A stretch of 64,000 nt of DNA from Ganoderma boninense (taxonomy: Eukaryota; Basidiomycota; Agaricomycetes; Polyporales; Polyporaceae), in contig CM035315.1 in the NCBI GenBank assembly GCA_002900995.3, positions 915,967-979,966 on the forward strand, in the 5' to 3' direction. Shown piece by piece: positions 47,795 to 59,967 of the stretch. A model generated the notes under the pieces. The model was not told the origin of the DNA, did not search any database, and saw only the letters and a list, made by a program, of their open reading frames with translations. How positions within the stretch are numbered: the first letter of the stretch is position 1; every line of letters starts with the position of its first letter. The translations under genes were made by a program, and so were the position numbers.

Positions 47795-50789
47795 TTAGAG
47801 CACAGTCTCCGCGACCTTCTTCCAGATCGCCAGTGGACGGTTAACGCTGTAACGAAGGTAAGTATCGACTCGCCATCTGCAGACTTCCATCACACTCACA
47901 TGTCAGCAGTCAGAGGAAGGTTCACGTCCGCGGGGTGGTTTTGCCACTCTGTACGTCGAACGCACCATCAGCGTGGATGAGAATAGGCGATAGCATTATG
48001 AGAAAACCACGTACCCTCCGGCTCGTTCTTGTTGTCGATCCCGAAGCCGAGGCGCCAGGTGATGCCCTGCACCGAGTTCGTGAGGAAGTCGGGCGGCGCG
48101 AGCGAGTTGTTCTTCAGGTGCGCCGTCTTGACCTCCGAGTCGATCGTCGAGAAGTCCGTCGACTGCCCGCCGACGGTCCCGCAGTACTGTTGCCCGACCA
48201 GCCTGCTCCCCCCGTACACGACCGTCTTCGCACCCTCGTGCTTCGCCATCGTGATCTGTGTCCCCGCATTCGTCAGCACCGCTATCGTAACGCCATCCAC
48301 TCATAGACACAGAGAGAAGCGGCGGCGGCAGAACGCACCGAGAAGAGCGAGCACGAGCTCGCGCACCTTCCATTGCCGACGATCGCGACCTTCTTCGGGT
48401 CGAACAGCGCCTCCGCGGGGGGCGCGACGCTGAACGGCTGGCACTCGTCGCTGATGCGCTGCGAGAACGCGTCCGCGCGCCCGTTGATCGTCTTCTTCAC
48501 CGGCGGCTGCAGCCAGTCGTACCCCGCGGGCATCTTGCTGTAGTTCCCCGCGAACTCCCACGACACGGAGTTGTACAGCAGCAGCCCCTCCGGGTCGACG
48601 GACGAGTTCTGCGCGACCGTCTGTGCGACGAGCTGCGCGAGCGGGCCCGCGCGCGCCTCGGTGTCGAGCCCTGCTTGCGGCTCCGTTGTGGACTTGGGGC
48701 CGGCGATGATGCGGTGCAGCCACTGCGAATTGTGATTCTTCATGAGCACGCCAGCAACAGGAAGAGAGAAGAGACACGTACGTGAGCGATGCAGATGTAC
48801 CCCCCGCCGTTGTTCGAGATGTCCACCACGAGCTGCGTCGCGCCCATGTCCCTGAGGTTCTGCAAGCCCGTCAGCAGGTTGTTCTGCAGGTTCGCGAACG
48901 AGTCGCCCGAGAAGCTCCCCAGCGCGAGCACGCCCGTCTTCGCGTCGTCGAGCATGAAGAACTGCACCACGCTCGCGCTCCCCGGCAGCGGGTCCGTCGG
49001 GCGCTGCCCCGGCGGCAGCGCGACGTCCATCTGCGGCGCGGTGTCGAGCATGACGTTCATCAGGTGGCGCCGTTCCTCCGCCGGGGACGGCATCGGGGCC
49101 TGGCGGAACTTGTTTGCGGGGTTCGCGGCGAGGGCGCGCTTGCGCGTCGAGGCGGCGTTGTAGTAGTCGGCGCCGTTCGTGCCCGGCTGCGCGACGCAGT
49201 TCTTGTGCGCGGTAGGACGTGGAGTCGGTGAAGTTCTCGCTGGCGCTGCCGGCGAAGCGAGAGCGATAGGGGAGCTGGAGGATGGGATGTCAGTCGAGCT
49301 TAGAATATGCGTGAAGTAGGGAGCGGGTACGTACAGTGACGGTCTCTACCTTCGAGCTGTTGACGCGTTGGATAGTGAGGTTGACCGAGTCCGACAGAGG
49401 GAGAGACTGCTGCGCGAACTGGCCAAGGCTGTAGGTCCAACCGCTAGAACCGGAGTTGTAGCTCGAGAAGAATCTTCAAATAATAATAGCTGAATGATCA
49501 GTCACTGTCGACTCTGGCCGACAAATGGGACGTACCCATTTTGACGAGTACCCAAGCCCTGGAAAGAGCCTGAGATTTGCGCGTTGGCATCGACGGCCAC
49601 CCACGGGTCGTGGCCGTTGATCGCGATGACTTTTGCGCCGGCGAGCTGGTTGTAGTTGATACGTGCATACAAGCAGGTTCATCAGTGCCGGTTCCCTTCG
49701 GTATCTGCTTACGAAAAACGCTCACCGACGCGAGTTGGCCCTTGAGACTACCAGGAAGGGCATCCTGCCAGACCTGAACCTCGTCTGTGAATTCGGCAGT
49801 TGCAACCGTGAAAGCGTCGGGGGCAATGTGCACCGATTGGAGACCGTAGTCGCCCGTGAGCAGAACCAGAGGAGTGGGCAGGTAGTTGACAAAGAGTGCT
49901 TCATGTCAAAACGTGCGCGTCAGTGTCCGCGCTCTCCAGTACAGAAGCTGCGAAGCAGAGAAGCAGACAGAAAGACGCACAATCGTAGCAGTAGTTGATG
50001 TACACGCAATGACCGTCGTTAAGGCGCTTGAGCGTGCGCGAGACGTCGATATGGAGATCGTAGTCGCTAGCGTACTTCTGGTGCTGGATGCGCGCGAGGT
50101 CCTGGAGAAGATCTTCGTGCACGTCGAGCGTGAACGGCCACGGCGCGAGCTTCTGGTAATTGACCGACGTGTGGAACGCGAGCGTCTTGTTCACGACGTC
50201 GATGATCTGTTTTCGAAATCGACAACGTTAGCCGGGCGTACGCATGAAGTGCCGAATTCGAAATATGCCGTGTCCATTGACGTTATCCCCGAGCTGACCA
50301 GGGTTCTCAATAGATATTAGAGACAAGCCCAGACCAATGACGACAGCTACGTGGTTTGATGATAACTTTTGAACGTTTCTTCGGTGCAGTCCGCCACCAT
50401 CAGCCAGCTGAGCTTCGTCGCTATGGCGGACAGAGAGCGCACACCCTGCCTTCCACGCCTCGGCTTCATATACAAGCCTCGCCTAAAAGCCGACTCCGCT
50501 CCACATTTCCAACAGCATCCCCCGCCGCTGGGACGAGTCTGGCACTTCCTCACGAAAAGTGAAAGGGAAGAACACTCACGTTCGCCTTGACAGTCTCATC
50601 CACGGGGAATGACTGGTAGCACGCGCGAACATCCGCAGGCGACACCCACGTCTTGCTGCCGATCGCGGCGCACGGGTCAGCCGCACGCTCCTCGAGCCCA
50701 CGCACGCCGACGAGGCCCGAGTCTGCGCTCGCGAACTTGGCTGAGGCAAGGACGGTCGAGAGGAGGGTGAGGAAGCGTCCCGCAATCAT
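47795..50789 (-). CDS. Secreted S41-family (tail-specific/CPAF-like) serine peptidase, one frameshift
   Basis: Ten exons on minus: 50789-50580, 50206-49981, 49898-49726, 49645-49536, 49473-49335, 49274-48782, 48722-48339, 48255-48015, 47948-47900 and 47846-47795, about 691 aa. The N-terminus (RFLTLLSTVLASAKFASA) is a signal peptide, so the enzyme probably enters the secretory route. A helical N-terminal domain is followed by a PDZ-like part around VIAINGHDP. The S41 core shows LVVDISNNGGG and then GNGRCASSCSLFS, where the second Ser of CASSC is the expected nucleophile, and a C-terminal WQNHPADVNLP part. Exon 6 is 493 nt (3n+1) where phases need 3n: one extra C near 49211, between FTDSTSY and AHKNCV. 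Family role: endopeptidase acting on C-terminal or unfolded segments; substrate unknown. Confidence 0.82.
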
Positions 50790-51988
50790 CGTGGCCGGTG
50801 CCCTGGCAGTCGTGGACTCGACTCGGTCGTGAGGTGTGCCGCTGATAAGGCGTGCCGCGAGCCCTGAAGGAGGCGAGAAGGCGAGAAGCAAAGGCCTCCC
50901 CATCTTGACCGTCGCGATTCTTATACGGCCCCCCGTCGCACTGGTCAGTGGTGAGGCGCCGCGCGCGTGATGGGGGTGATTCCCAAGCCGAAGCGATTCG
51001 GACGGTGGCACGGTACGCGCGGTGCGCCTTGGCGGCGGGGTTATCGGCTCAGGCGCTGTGCGTCCAGCCCTTTGTGCATGTGGTCGCGTTCTTGCATGGA
51101 TTCCTTCCCAGCGCCAAGAAGGAGGATGCTTCCAGATGTCGAGTTCCAAGGGCAACATAGGGCAACATCCCCGTGCAGGTTCTAGCAGGTCGTAGCGCAA
51201 GAGAGAGGTGCAATTCGACGTTATCAATGAGAACCGAGGCGGAGTTGGATGATCCCCCACGCCGCCAAGCCATCGAGGGCGTCGGCTGGGCCTTGGTCGG
51301 TCGAGGAAACTGAGCACAACATTCCGCAATGATCGTGCTTCAATGACAGCCAGGTTGAAGGGCCGCGCTGGTGCTTGTTGTCGTGCACATGCTCAGACAG
51401 ATCGCGGGCGAACTGGCAGTGTTCAGAATATGTGGTCGCTGGAGACGTGAGCGCTCGGCGAGAAGCTAACGCGGCCGCTTGATCCTATGGCTTGAGGAGA
51501 ACTTGCTAGAGGACCCGGAGGCAGAATATCTTCTGAGAATACACGGCGGAAGGAGAAAGCGGCCGAAAAATGAGCGGAGATGTGAGTCATGAGGACAATC
51601 GAGGATAGAGAGCGGAAGAAGACATACGTTTATTCGCAAGTGTGAAAGAAGCGCGCCAATGTTGTAGTCATGGCGCAGGCGATGACAATCTCATGCACAG
51701 AAAATTCGAGGGAGATGTCAAGAAAATGTTGATTCGAGGGAGTGGAGGTGCACAACAGTCAAGCAGTCTCCGTGCGGAGGTCTTTGCATGCAGCCACAGT
51801 CCGGCGCTAGATCCACTGAGTTGGGCGCTAGTCTCAGACGTCGGTAAAGTATTTTCAAACGCCTGCCATGCACACACAACTTGTCAGAAAGACCAGCGGA
51901 TATTCCCTGCAAGGCTCACAGCGAGTAAATATCCCTCCAGCCATATCCCAACGGTATATTGATTGCTCATTATCTTTTCAAAAACAGG
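50790..51988. other. Intergenic, divergent promoter region
   Basis: Lies between divergent genes: S41 peptidase (minus) and F-box-like (plus). No supported gene; ORFs are short and shadow-like. Confidence 0.5.
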
Positions 51989-53667
51989 ATGCAGGTTGCT
52001 AGACTAAACCTAGACGTATTGGTCGTCATTTGCGGGTTTCTTACATGCGTCCCAGATGTCCTTTCATTTTCCCTCACCTGCTCCGCCCTCCGCCCAACAG
52101 CGATCAAACGCTTGCTGTTCATCCATACTGTCTCTCTCGCAGATGGCCCATCCGTCCGTCGATTCCATCGCTTCTTGTTCGCCGATCTACCTGCCCGCGC
52201 GCCACACGTTCGCCAGCTCGAAATCGAGAGCCAGCCATGTCATTCTCCTCAAAACGACGGACAATCAAGGGACGACCCTCTTCTCATAGAAATTCTAGCA
52301 TCCTGTACCCGTCTGCTAAGCATACGACTTTCCCCTAATAATCCACAGCGCATAGACCCCGCAGCCGTTCCCGCTCAAATCCAACCCTCGAACCTCCACC
52401 TGCTCTTACCCATGGTCCGTGCACCTCTCCGCGTACTCAACATTGACACCTTTCCGGAAGGCCTTTACTGGAGCCCTTCTATGTTGGATTCCTATCTCCC
52501 CCACTTCATGTCGACCCTTGAAGAGCTCATGCTCTGCGGCTTCTCCATGGACATGTTTGACGCACAGGGTTTAGATGGCTCATCGCGTCCACCATCTACT
52601 CCTCCATTGACGCCGTACCCCGCCGTACGCTCACTCTCCATCCACGCCCTCGAGGGCGATCCGCTGCTCGATGTGCTGCAGCACCTCTTCCCAGCCCTCG
52701 ATGACACACTCTGCCTGTACGAGTGGGAGAACACCAACTTCTCTCCGAATGTCGCGGACATACGCGCCACGAACCATCAAGCTCAACAACGCCGCGGAGA
52801 CAGCGCATGGAAGAAGCTCGACTGCCTCGTCTGTGAGCCAGAGCTGTTCTACGCCCTGGGCCTCCGCTGTCCCATCGGGTTCCTCATGATCGACCGCTGC
52901 ATGGAACACATGACGAATGTCCTCGCCACAGCCCTGAATGAGAACCCCGTACCCCGCTTGAAGCTCACTCTCATGATCCACACCGGGCTTGGCGCGCTCG
53001 ACGCCCTCCTTTTTGCAGCGCTCGCGGGCACGCTGAGCCACCTCACGCTCTGCCTGATGGACGCCAGGTTCGGGGACAACTTCCACCCCACTGATGGGAC
53101 GACGGCCACGGGGGTCAAGTGGGACGATATTCTGGTGGGTCTCCTGTCCGTTTCGCGATCGCGACTCCATTCACTGCGTGGATATATGCTGAGCGTGTGT
53201 TCTGTACTCCGCAGGACCGCATGAGGTCTTCGCTCGGGCCGCTGCGGAGGCTCACCCACCTCCGCATCGTCATCCACTGCAGGATCTGCGAATGCGAACG
53301 CGAGTCTCAGCCAGTGACGATCGACAAATTCAAGCGCGCCCTGCACGAGTCTGAGATAGCTCTCGAAGGAATGGCTGCCTCCCTCGCCGGCCTGCTCCCC
53401 AAGCTCCGGTACATCTTCCTCACGGCCACCGCGTGGTACGGGGGCACACTCAGCCTCAAGGAGCACTGGCAGGTCTCCCGCGCCTTGCGCGTGGCAGAAC
53501 TTGTCAATGATGCTTCCGCGCACCCTGAGATGCAAGACGGACAGCCGAGGCGGGTGGTGCTCACGGACGCGGTTGCGGCGGCGGTCATCAGGGAGGAGAA
53601 ACTGACGCTATCAGATGCGGACCAGGTTCGAGTTTCGGTCTCTCCGGTGCTTGTGGGGCCAGGCTGA
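51989..53667 (+). CDS. F-box/LRR-like protein
   Basis: Two exons, 51989-53134 and 53215-53667, 532 aa, with an 80-bp GT-AG intron in phase 0. The start was chosen at MQVARLNLDVL because it opens an F-box-like helix set (LDVLVVICGFL, then CSALRP at about residues 30-40), the usual N-terminus of the basidiomycete F-box family. The rest is Leu-rich with repeated HL/RxL spacing typical of irregular LRR solenoids (LRVLNIDTFPE, VRSLSIHALEGD, LSHLTLCLMD, LTHLRIVIH). Known role of the family: substrate adaptors of SCF ubiquitin ligases through Skp1. The F-box is degenerate, so a ligase role is inference. Such genes are highly expanded and fast evolving in Agaricomycetes. Confidence 0.65.
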
Positions 53668-54333
53668 CCAATCCCTGTCGTCGCCTTCATTGCCATGCAG
53701 TCTTGTATCCGGATACTTGAGATGTAGCATACAGCTGCCCGGGGCTGGTCATGGCTATGTCTCGACACATTGTACAACTACGATAAGTCGCCAAGCAGTT
53801 CCACGCGATCTCACTCACCGCCAGTTGAGATGACCCGACAACTGTTAGGATGATAACGAGAGATACAGTTGTTTGACGTGAGGAAATGTATTGGAAAGTC
53901 TCACATTTGGTGCGTGCCTCTGGCTTCGTAGGGTGTGCGGCAAATTGAGCACTGTCAGAGCTCTACTGACCTCCTCGGAGGGGATAGAAGAAGTTGAGAG
54001 GTAAGTGTGGACGGCTGGGTGTGGTCCGGAAGCCTGAAGCCCTCCCCTTTCCCTTCATCTGTTCAGCCCCGCGTTCTGTCGCGATCCGATTCTCATCGTA
54101 AACCTCGCATCGTGCCCATGTCTGGAACCTAGATTGCTTTACACTAAAGACACCTTGTATCATACTTCTGACAACAACGATCCACTCATCGCCAGAACTC
54201 TGGAGGCAATCGAGACAAGGCATCCAAGACACGTCTGCAGGCACCTTTGTAGTCACCTGGTGTCGAATCATTGTACAGCTACTGTCTAAAATGGATGGCC
54301 GCGCTCGCGGTATGCAAGCTCCCTCGTAGGCAA
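53668..54333. other. Intergenic, convergent 3' ends
   Basis: Between the ends of the F-box-like gene (plus) and the membrane-protein gene (minus). Nothing supported inside. Confidence 0.5.
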
Positions 54334-55588
54334 CTACGTCAAGGCGTATGGCGGCGGAGGTTCATCTTTCCTTCTAACCCCATTTTCCCCCGTAACGTGG
54401 TTGCCTCGTGATGTGGGCGAGGACCTCCTGAAGGTGATGGGAGGGCGAAACCGCATCGCCTTCTCGAGTCTACGGGCCAGTATAGTCGTTCTCGGAGACC
54501 GAGCAGGCACTAATGATGACGATGGTCTGTCGTCGTCCACTGCATACGCTAGGTCTCCGTCGGTAGCGACGTTAGAAGCCCTCCATGGGGACCCTTCTTC
54601 AAGGGGAGATTCGTCCGTCGGGACGTCAGTGCGGCGTGTCACCGGCGGTTCGGGTGGAGGCGTTGGCTCGAAGACTTGCAATGGAGTCGCCACCACATCG
54701 CGGGTGTCAGCCGAGGAAGACGTAGGGGTGATGCTCTGCTCGTTCTGTTCTAGCGAACACGCCACGATTAAGTCAAATTGTCTCATTGTGCAGCATCTTA
54801 CGAGTAGGGCGACTTACTCTCGCGATCGGATTCTTCCCCTTGGCTCTTCCGACGGATCCGTAACAGGGCAATGCAGAGCAAGATGGAGGAGAGTAAGAGA
54901 ACGAAGATGCCAAGAACTGCGATTGCGATGAAAAGCAACTTGTCTTCCGACGTTGTTCCATGCACCTCCGCTGGTGCTATCGCCTTGTAGTCTGCAGCAT
55001 CATCCTCTGGACAGAGCCATACGTAGTCGAGGATGTATGGCTGGCCCTGCGATGCTGTCGTGACCTCGATAGTGAGGTTGTGGGTACCAGCTGTCAGGTT
55101 CCCAGAGTTGAACAACTCCTGGTTGGGAACGCATTGGCTGGTTGTGGCTATATGCGACGAAGGCTGAATGGACCCATCGATCGAATAGGAAGCTTGGGGT
55201 GGGGAGGATCCCGATGGCACGAGGCCAAAAATGACAATGTTGGGAGCTGCGTAATTTGAGTATCAGTGCTTCAGCACCTGCTACCCAGGGCATAGTACTC
55301 AGACCGACCATTGAATGTCAAGGAGACGGAAGATCTCTGAGTTTGTGTGAAATGTACGGTTTGATCGAGGCCATTAGCGTCGGAGGTGGAGAAGATCCAA
55401 CCGTCACTGTATTGTAGTGAGCCGTCGTTTTCGTCTAGAAACTGGCAGCCAGCAGAAGTTGGACGAGGGTTGTTGATAGTGCAACCACTGGGCAGCGCAT
55501 ACCAAGGGGCCATATTAGAGTCGGGCAATGATGTTGCACTATTGCTGCTGTTCTCTTCATCGTCGCCTTTTCCACCATTATTGTCCAT
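54334..55588 (-). CDS. Single-pass membrane protein with lectin-like ectodomain
   Basis: Three exons on minus: 55588-55309, 55246-54818 and 54749-54334, 374 aa, all phases consistent. The outside part (about residues 1-195) has the order GWIFSTSDANG, VSLTFNAPNIVIFGLVPSG, ASYSIDGS and a TAGTHNLTIEV strand, which resembles the jelly-roll carbohydrate-binding ectodomain of many uncharacterised basidiomycete surface proteins. A transmembrane helix (LLFIAIAVLGIFVLLLSSIL) is followed by RIRRK. The tail is Ser/Pro-rich and ends with PPPPYALT. No signal peptide is seen at this start; an upstream exon may be missing. Possible role: cell-surface or wall sensing (inference). Confidence 0.7.
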
Positions 55589-57382
55589 CTAGTGTTATGT
55601 GACGGTCCGATGCGTGGGTCTGGTCAGTGGTCTGTGATATGGCGTGTTCAAGAAGACGCACCATGGTCGCCCTCCGTATTACGCCTGAACTTTTAGGTAA
55701 CGGCGGTTTGGTTGCCTTTGGGGACAGAGCAGTCAATGTTGACTTCAGCTTCCTCGCCATCCATATCGAGGCTGGTAGTGAGGATGTGCTTGGGATAGAC
55801 TCGGGGTCTTGTCAAACATAGAAGAGTGAGTAAAAGGTCATGCAGCATCGACTCCCTGGTCTCTCACCTCGAGAGCCGAGCTTCAACTGCCTCCCCTTTT
55901 CAAAGTGAAGTGTCCATACGAGGACTCTGAGGCGGGGTGGGCGCCGAAATGTATGGTCGGTCCACTGCAGCCATTCAATCCATGTCAGCTTTGTTGGCCC
56001 GAAACGTCGAGGGAGGCAAGTAACTAACGCCGAAGACGAATAAGGTCCACGCGAGTGCAAACAGAGGGGACAGAATTAGTGGCACACAAGCTTGCGCTCT
56101 TAAAGGACCGCTCCATGCCGGAGTTCCACGGTTCTCCTGCTCTCATGCGGCGTAGCGAACCTGTTCGTTGACCAGGGAGCAGCCAATTGTTGGCGAGTAC
56201 ATGAAGGTAGTGCGATGCTGGCTTCACCCGACTGCGTGTCGAATGGTCATGATGATTCTCTGGCGACCTACAGGCGTTCAAGCTCGCGCCAGTTGAGTCG
56301 CACGTGTCTGATAAAGTTAGCGGAGTGGCAGTCCTGCACCACGTCGTCGTAACAAAGGATGTCAGAACTCTACCTGTGAGCTCTCGTAAGTATGTGTCGA
56401 TGGTTGGCTCGCCACCTTGATGCTCCATGGCACGTCGTACTTGACGCTTCGAGGCACCTTTGACACCGGATCACCTCGAACATCGAAAAGTCCTCTGATT
56501 GGGCCAGGACGTTTTTTTTTGGTTAATCCTCGTGGAGGGCGGATTCACATACCATAGACGCCACTCTGCGCAACCCGAGGCTCTGAAAAAGACAGTAAGA
56601 AATTGCAGTAAATGAGCCTTTGAGAAGAAGGATAAGGGTCGCATTTTACAACGGGGCATATGAGTATTTAGTCGCCGGGGATATGCGTATAGGACAGCGC
56701 CTGTATGCCTCCGAGAACACCGAGTTACTGCAATAGGGTTTAAACACTATAGCTACCTTGAAATCAATGATAATATCAGTATACGCGTAGCAACCCGGGC
56801 GGAGGATGTCCGGCGATTGATGACCAGTGCATACGTGGAGGAGATGGTGTGCTGTGAGCTGTCCGACGTACGTCGACCAGGGTGCTTGCTTTGAAGAGGC
56901 GGCCAGCTGCCAGTGCGTAGCGGCCAGTGGAAGGCCGTCGATGGCACGGCGATGCGTGACATCGAAGTATAGCAAGCAACAGCGAGAAACGGAATGCCTG
57001 TGCCGCATCATCCCACATCCCTGGCAGTGCTAGGGTTCGTTGGACTTGATTTTGTGCTGTTAGATACGGGGTGTTAGGCCTCGTATTGATAGACTTTGTG
57101 AAATCATTCTCGAATGAAACTGGTCAAAGCAGTGAACTCACGGCCCAAGGGCTCACCGACGAATGAGACCGTGCACGAAGTCGTTGAGGTCGTCGATGTC
57201 GCCTTCAAAGTTGACGCGCCGCTTAGCGCCTCCAATATTCACGTTGTGTCACAACGTGACGAAACGCGTCCCCGCGCGTTTGTGTTGCGCGCGCCTCCGA
57301 GGCCCAGCTCTCTTCCATCATCCACACCCATCCTTTTCCGCCTGTCCTCGAGATCCTCTCTACGCCTCCTCGCATCGGCATC
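55589..57382. other. No gene resolved
   Basis: Minus-strand ORFs (for example 56024-56428 and 56776-57018, the latter with a hydrophobic FSLLLAI run) lack motifs and splice partners. A T-run lies at 56512-56519. It includes the promoter of the primase gene. Confidence 0.4.
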
Positions 57383-58956
57383 ATGGCTATCAACGACAAA
57401 CAGGAAAGTCGAACCTGTGACCCCCGAGATCATGCTCGCCTTCTACCGGCGACTGTACCCCTTCAAATCCCTCTTCGCATGGCTCAACCACGAACACACC
57501 CCCACCAAGATGTTCACAAACCGCGAATTCGCGTTCACGCTCCAGGGCGACGTGTACCTGCGGTACAACTCGTTTGCGAACTCAGATGAGCTCAAGAAGC
57601 AGGTCTGCAGCTACAATCCGACACGTTTCGAGATCGGGCCCGTCTACAGCGCACGGGTGAGTCCTCGTCTGCTCCCCGTGACTTTGCATGCATTCCTCAA
57701 ACCTGATCCCGAAGCCACGCGACAAGAAGACCGTCCGCCCCGCCGCCTTCTCCCCGCAGCTGCGCGAGCTCGTGTTCGACATCGACATGACCGACTACGA
57801 CCCGATCCGCACCTGCTGCTCGGGCGCCGACATCTGCCGCCGCTGCTGGGTGTTCATCGCCGCCGCCGTCCGCGTCCTCGACCGCGCGATCCGCGACCAG
57901 TTCGGCTACCGCCACCTCCTCTGGGTGTACTCGGGGCGGCGGGGCATCCACTTGTGGGTGAGCGACCGCGAGGCGCTCGAGCTCACGGACGACCAGCGGA
58001 GGGCACTCGTCGGGTGGCTGACGGTGATACATGGGGGCAAGGAGATGCACAAGAAGGTGAACGTGCGGGCGGCGAACAAGCCGCTGCCGCCGAGCATTCA
58101 GTGAGTCTTTCCTCGTCTCTCTTGCGTCCTTGGGAGGTTGGGGACTTACGGGACTGCAGACAGGCATACAACATGCTGGAGCCGGTGTTCCGCGAGCTGA
58201 TCCTGGAGGACCAGGACTTGTTCGCGTCGGAGGAGGGCTGGAAGGCGCTCCTCCAGCTGATTTCCGACAGCGACGTGCGAAGCAACCTGGAAGAGAAGTG
58301 GGAGGACAAGCCGGGGAGGTCGTCGGAGAGCAAGTGGGACGACTTCGTGGACGCCGTGGAAAGGGATAAGAAATCGGTACGAAGTCGGGACACTAGTGTC
58401 GTCTGTCGCCTCAAGTGCGTTGCCTTTGCACGAGTGCTACGTGTGCGACTGGGGTTCTCGCACAATTTGTGGTCGCCAGGACTTGACTTCAGCGCCCCTT
58501 TATTCAGAACCTGAAAAACGTGAAAGAGGACATCGTCCTCCAGTACACATACCCGCGGCTCGATGCGGAGGTATCCAAGCGCCGCAACCACTTGCTCAAG
58601 GCGCCGTTCTGCATCCACCCGAAGACGGGCCGGGTATGTGTGCCCGTCGACCCGCGCACGATCGACAGCTTCGACCCGGAGAAGGTGCCGACGGTCCAGC
58701 AGCTCCTGCGCGAGCTGGACAAGGTCGTGCCGAGTGCCACTCCTGGCGAAGGCGGCGAGGGCGTGCCGGTCGTGGAGCACCATTCCGACTGGGAGCGGAC
58801 GTCGCTGAAGCCGTACGTCGTCATGCTGGACAAGCACGTCATGGGCCTGATGGAGGAGACGCGGAAAACGAAGCAGAAGATGGGTGAGTGTGGGCTCCGA
58901 TGGACCGGACCGGACGAGTCTGACCTGTGTTTTTTTCGGCAGACTTATCGTGGTGA
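57383..58956 (+). CDS. PRI1: DNA primase small (catalytic) subunit, one frameshift
   Basis: Five exons: 57383-57656, 57715-58100, 58160-58376, 58508-58883 and 58943-58956, about 421 aa, the usual length. It makes RNA primers within the polymerase alpha-primase complex during replication. Evidence: MLAFYRRLYPFKSLF start region, NREFAFTL, LVFDIDMTDYD with the two metal-binding Asp residues, the zinc-type CCSGADICRRCW cluster, WVYSGRRGIHLWVSD and PVDPRTIDSFDP. The last exon encodes only the C-terminal DLSW end and was placed from splice phase. Exon 1 is 274 nt where phase needs 273: an extra A in CAGGAAAGTC near 57405-57410 separates the first ATG (MAINDKQE) from VEPVTPEIML. If that base is real, translation would have to start at a later ATG near 57432. 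Confidence 0.92.
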
Positions 58957-59967
58957 ATGATGACTCGGTCGAGTTGGGGTGGGTGGAGTCGCTGTATAAA
59001 TTGCTTTCTTGTATGTTTTGTGTTTGTATTGCTAGCTCATCGCGACTCATCTGTGTACTTTGTGGTCCACACTCCGAGACGACACGGGGATCAGACTAAT
59101 AACAAACTTACCTGCAGTGGCTCCACCATCCAAGACGAAGAACTGGTCGCTCGCCGGGAACGCGCCTCTCAACCCCAGGAGTCGCGTCCGACCCCTTTCT
59201 TACTGACGCGTGGGGTCACATGTGACAGAGCGCGACGATACGACGACACGCGTCCAACGATTCAGCGCGTCGGAGGCAGCCACCTTAGCAGGATGTCGAC
59301 CATCGGCCTGGCTACTTCGAAATAAATGCATACCCGGCTACGAAAGCAAGCGACTCCAACGTTAACTCTCGTTGAGTTGTTGAGTCGAGTTCAGCAACGT
59401 CGCCAAAGTAGTATCGAATTCTATAAGTAGGAAGCCGAATAGATCGGACATGCACGCCACCGCCGTGACTCGTCCTCTGCCATCGCCGACATTGCGTGTA
59501 GATTTGTCTGTATCCCCATGTCCTCGGGCCGAAAAAAGCAATTGATGCTGATTACATTGTCACTGGCCCACATGCTCCCTTATCTCTTCCAGCTTCTGCA
59601 ACGTTCTGATTCGCGGAATCCTTGCCGATGGCGCCGGAGCGCGTACTGTAAGCGCTTCACACTAGTCTTTGCGGCGGGACCGCACTCGTCCTCGTCTCTG
59701 ACTCTGACCGCGACGTCCTCCCAGTTCTCAGCGAGGACCGGACGGCCCTAACTTTGGTTAAGTAGCAGCACTCGTGGTCTGTTGGGTCGCACGGCGCATA
59801 CACTTTGCCCACCCTTCCGCCAACTGCCCAGCTCGCGGTCTCCGCCACCCTTCCCAGGTTTCTCCAGAACACCTCCTACTGAGGCGACGAACTTTGAAAA
59901 CAAACTGCCACGCTTGCGCCCTCACCTTCCTTTGGTAAACGGAACTCTGAAGAAGACTCTGACCGGA
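58957..59967. other. Intergenic between primase and ABC transporter
   Basis: Short ORFs only. It contains the promoter of the transporter gene; an open frame runs back to 59782 ahead of the chosen ATG. Confidence 0.5.

Noticed and set aside
50550..51329. 259-aa extension upstream of the S41 start
   Set aside because: The upstream part is low-complexity promoter sequence; the signal peptide begins at the ATG at 50789.
57983..59050. 355-aa minus-strand ORF
   Set aside because: Antisense of the primase gene, crosses its introns, and has no motif of its own.
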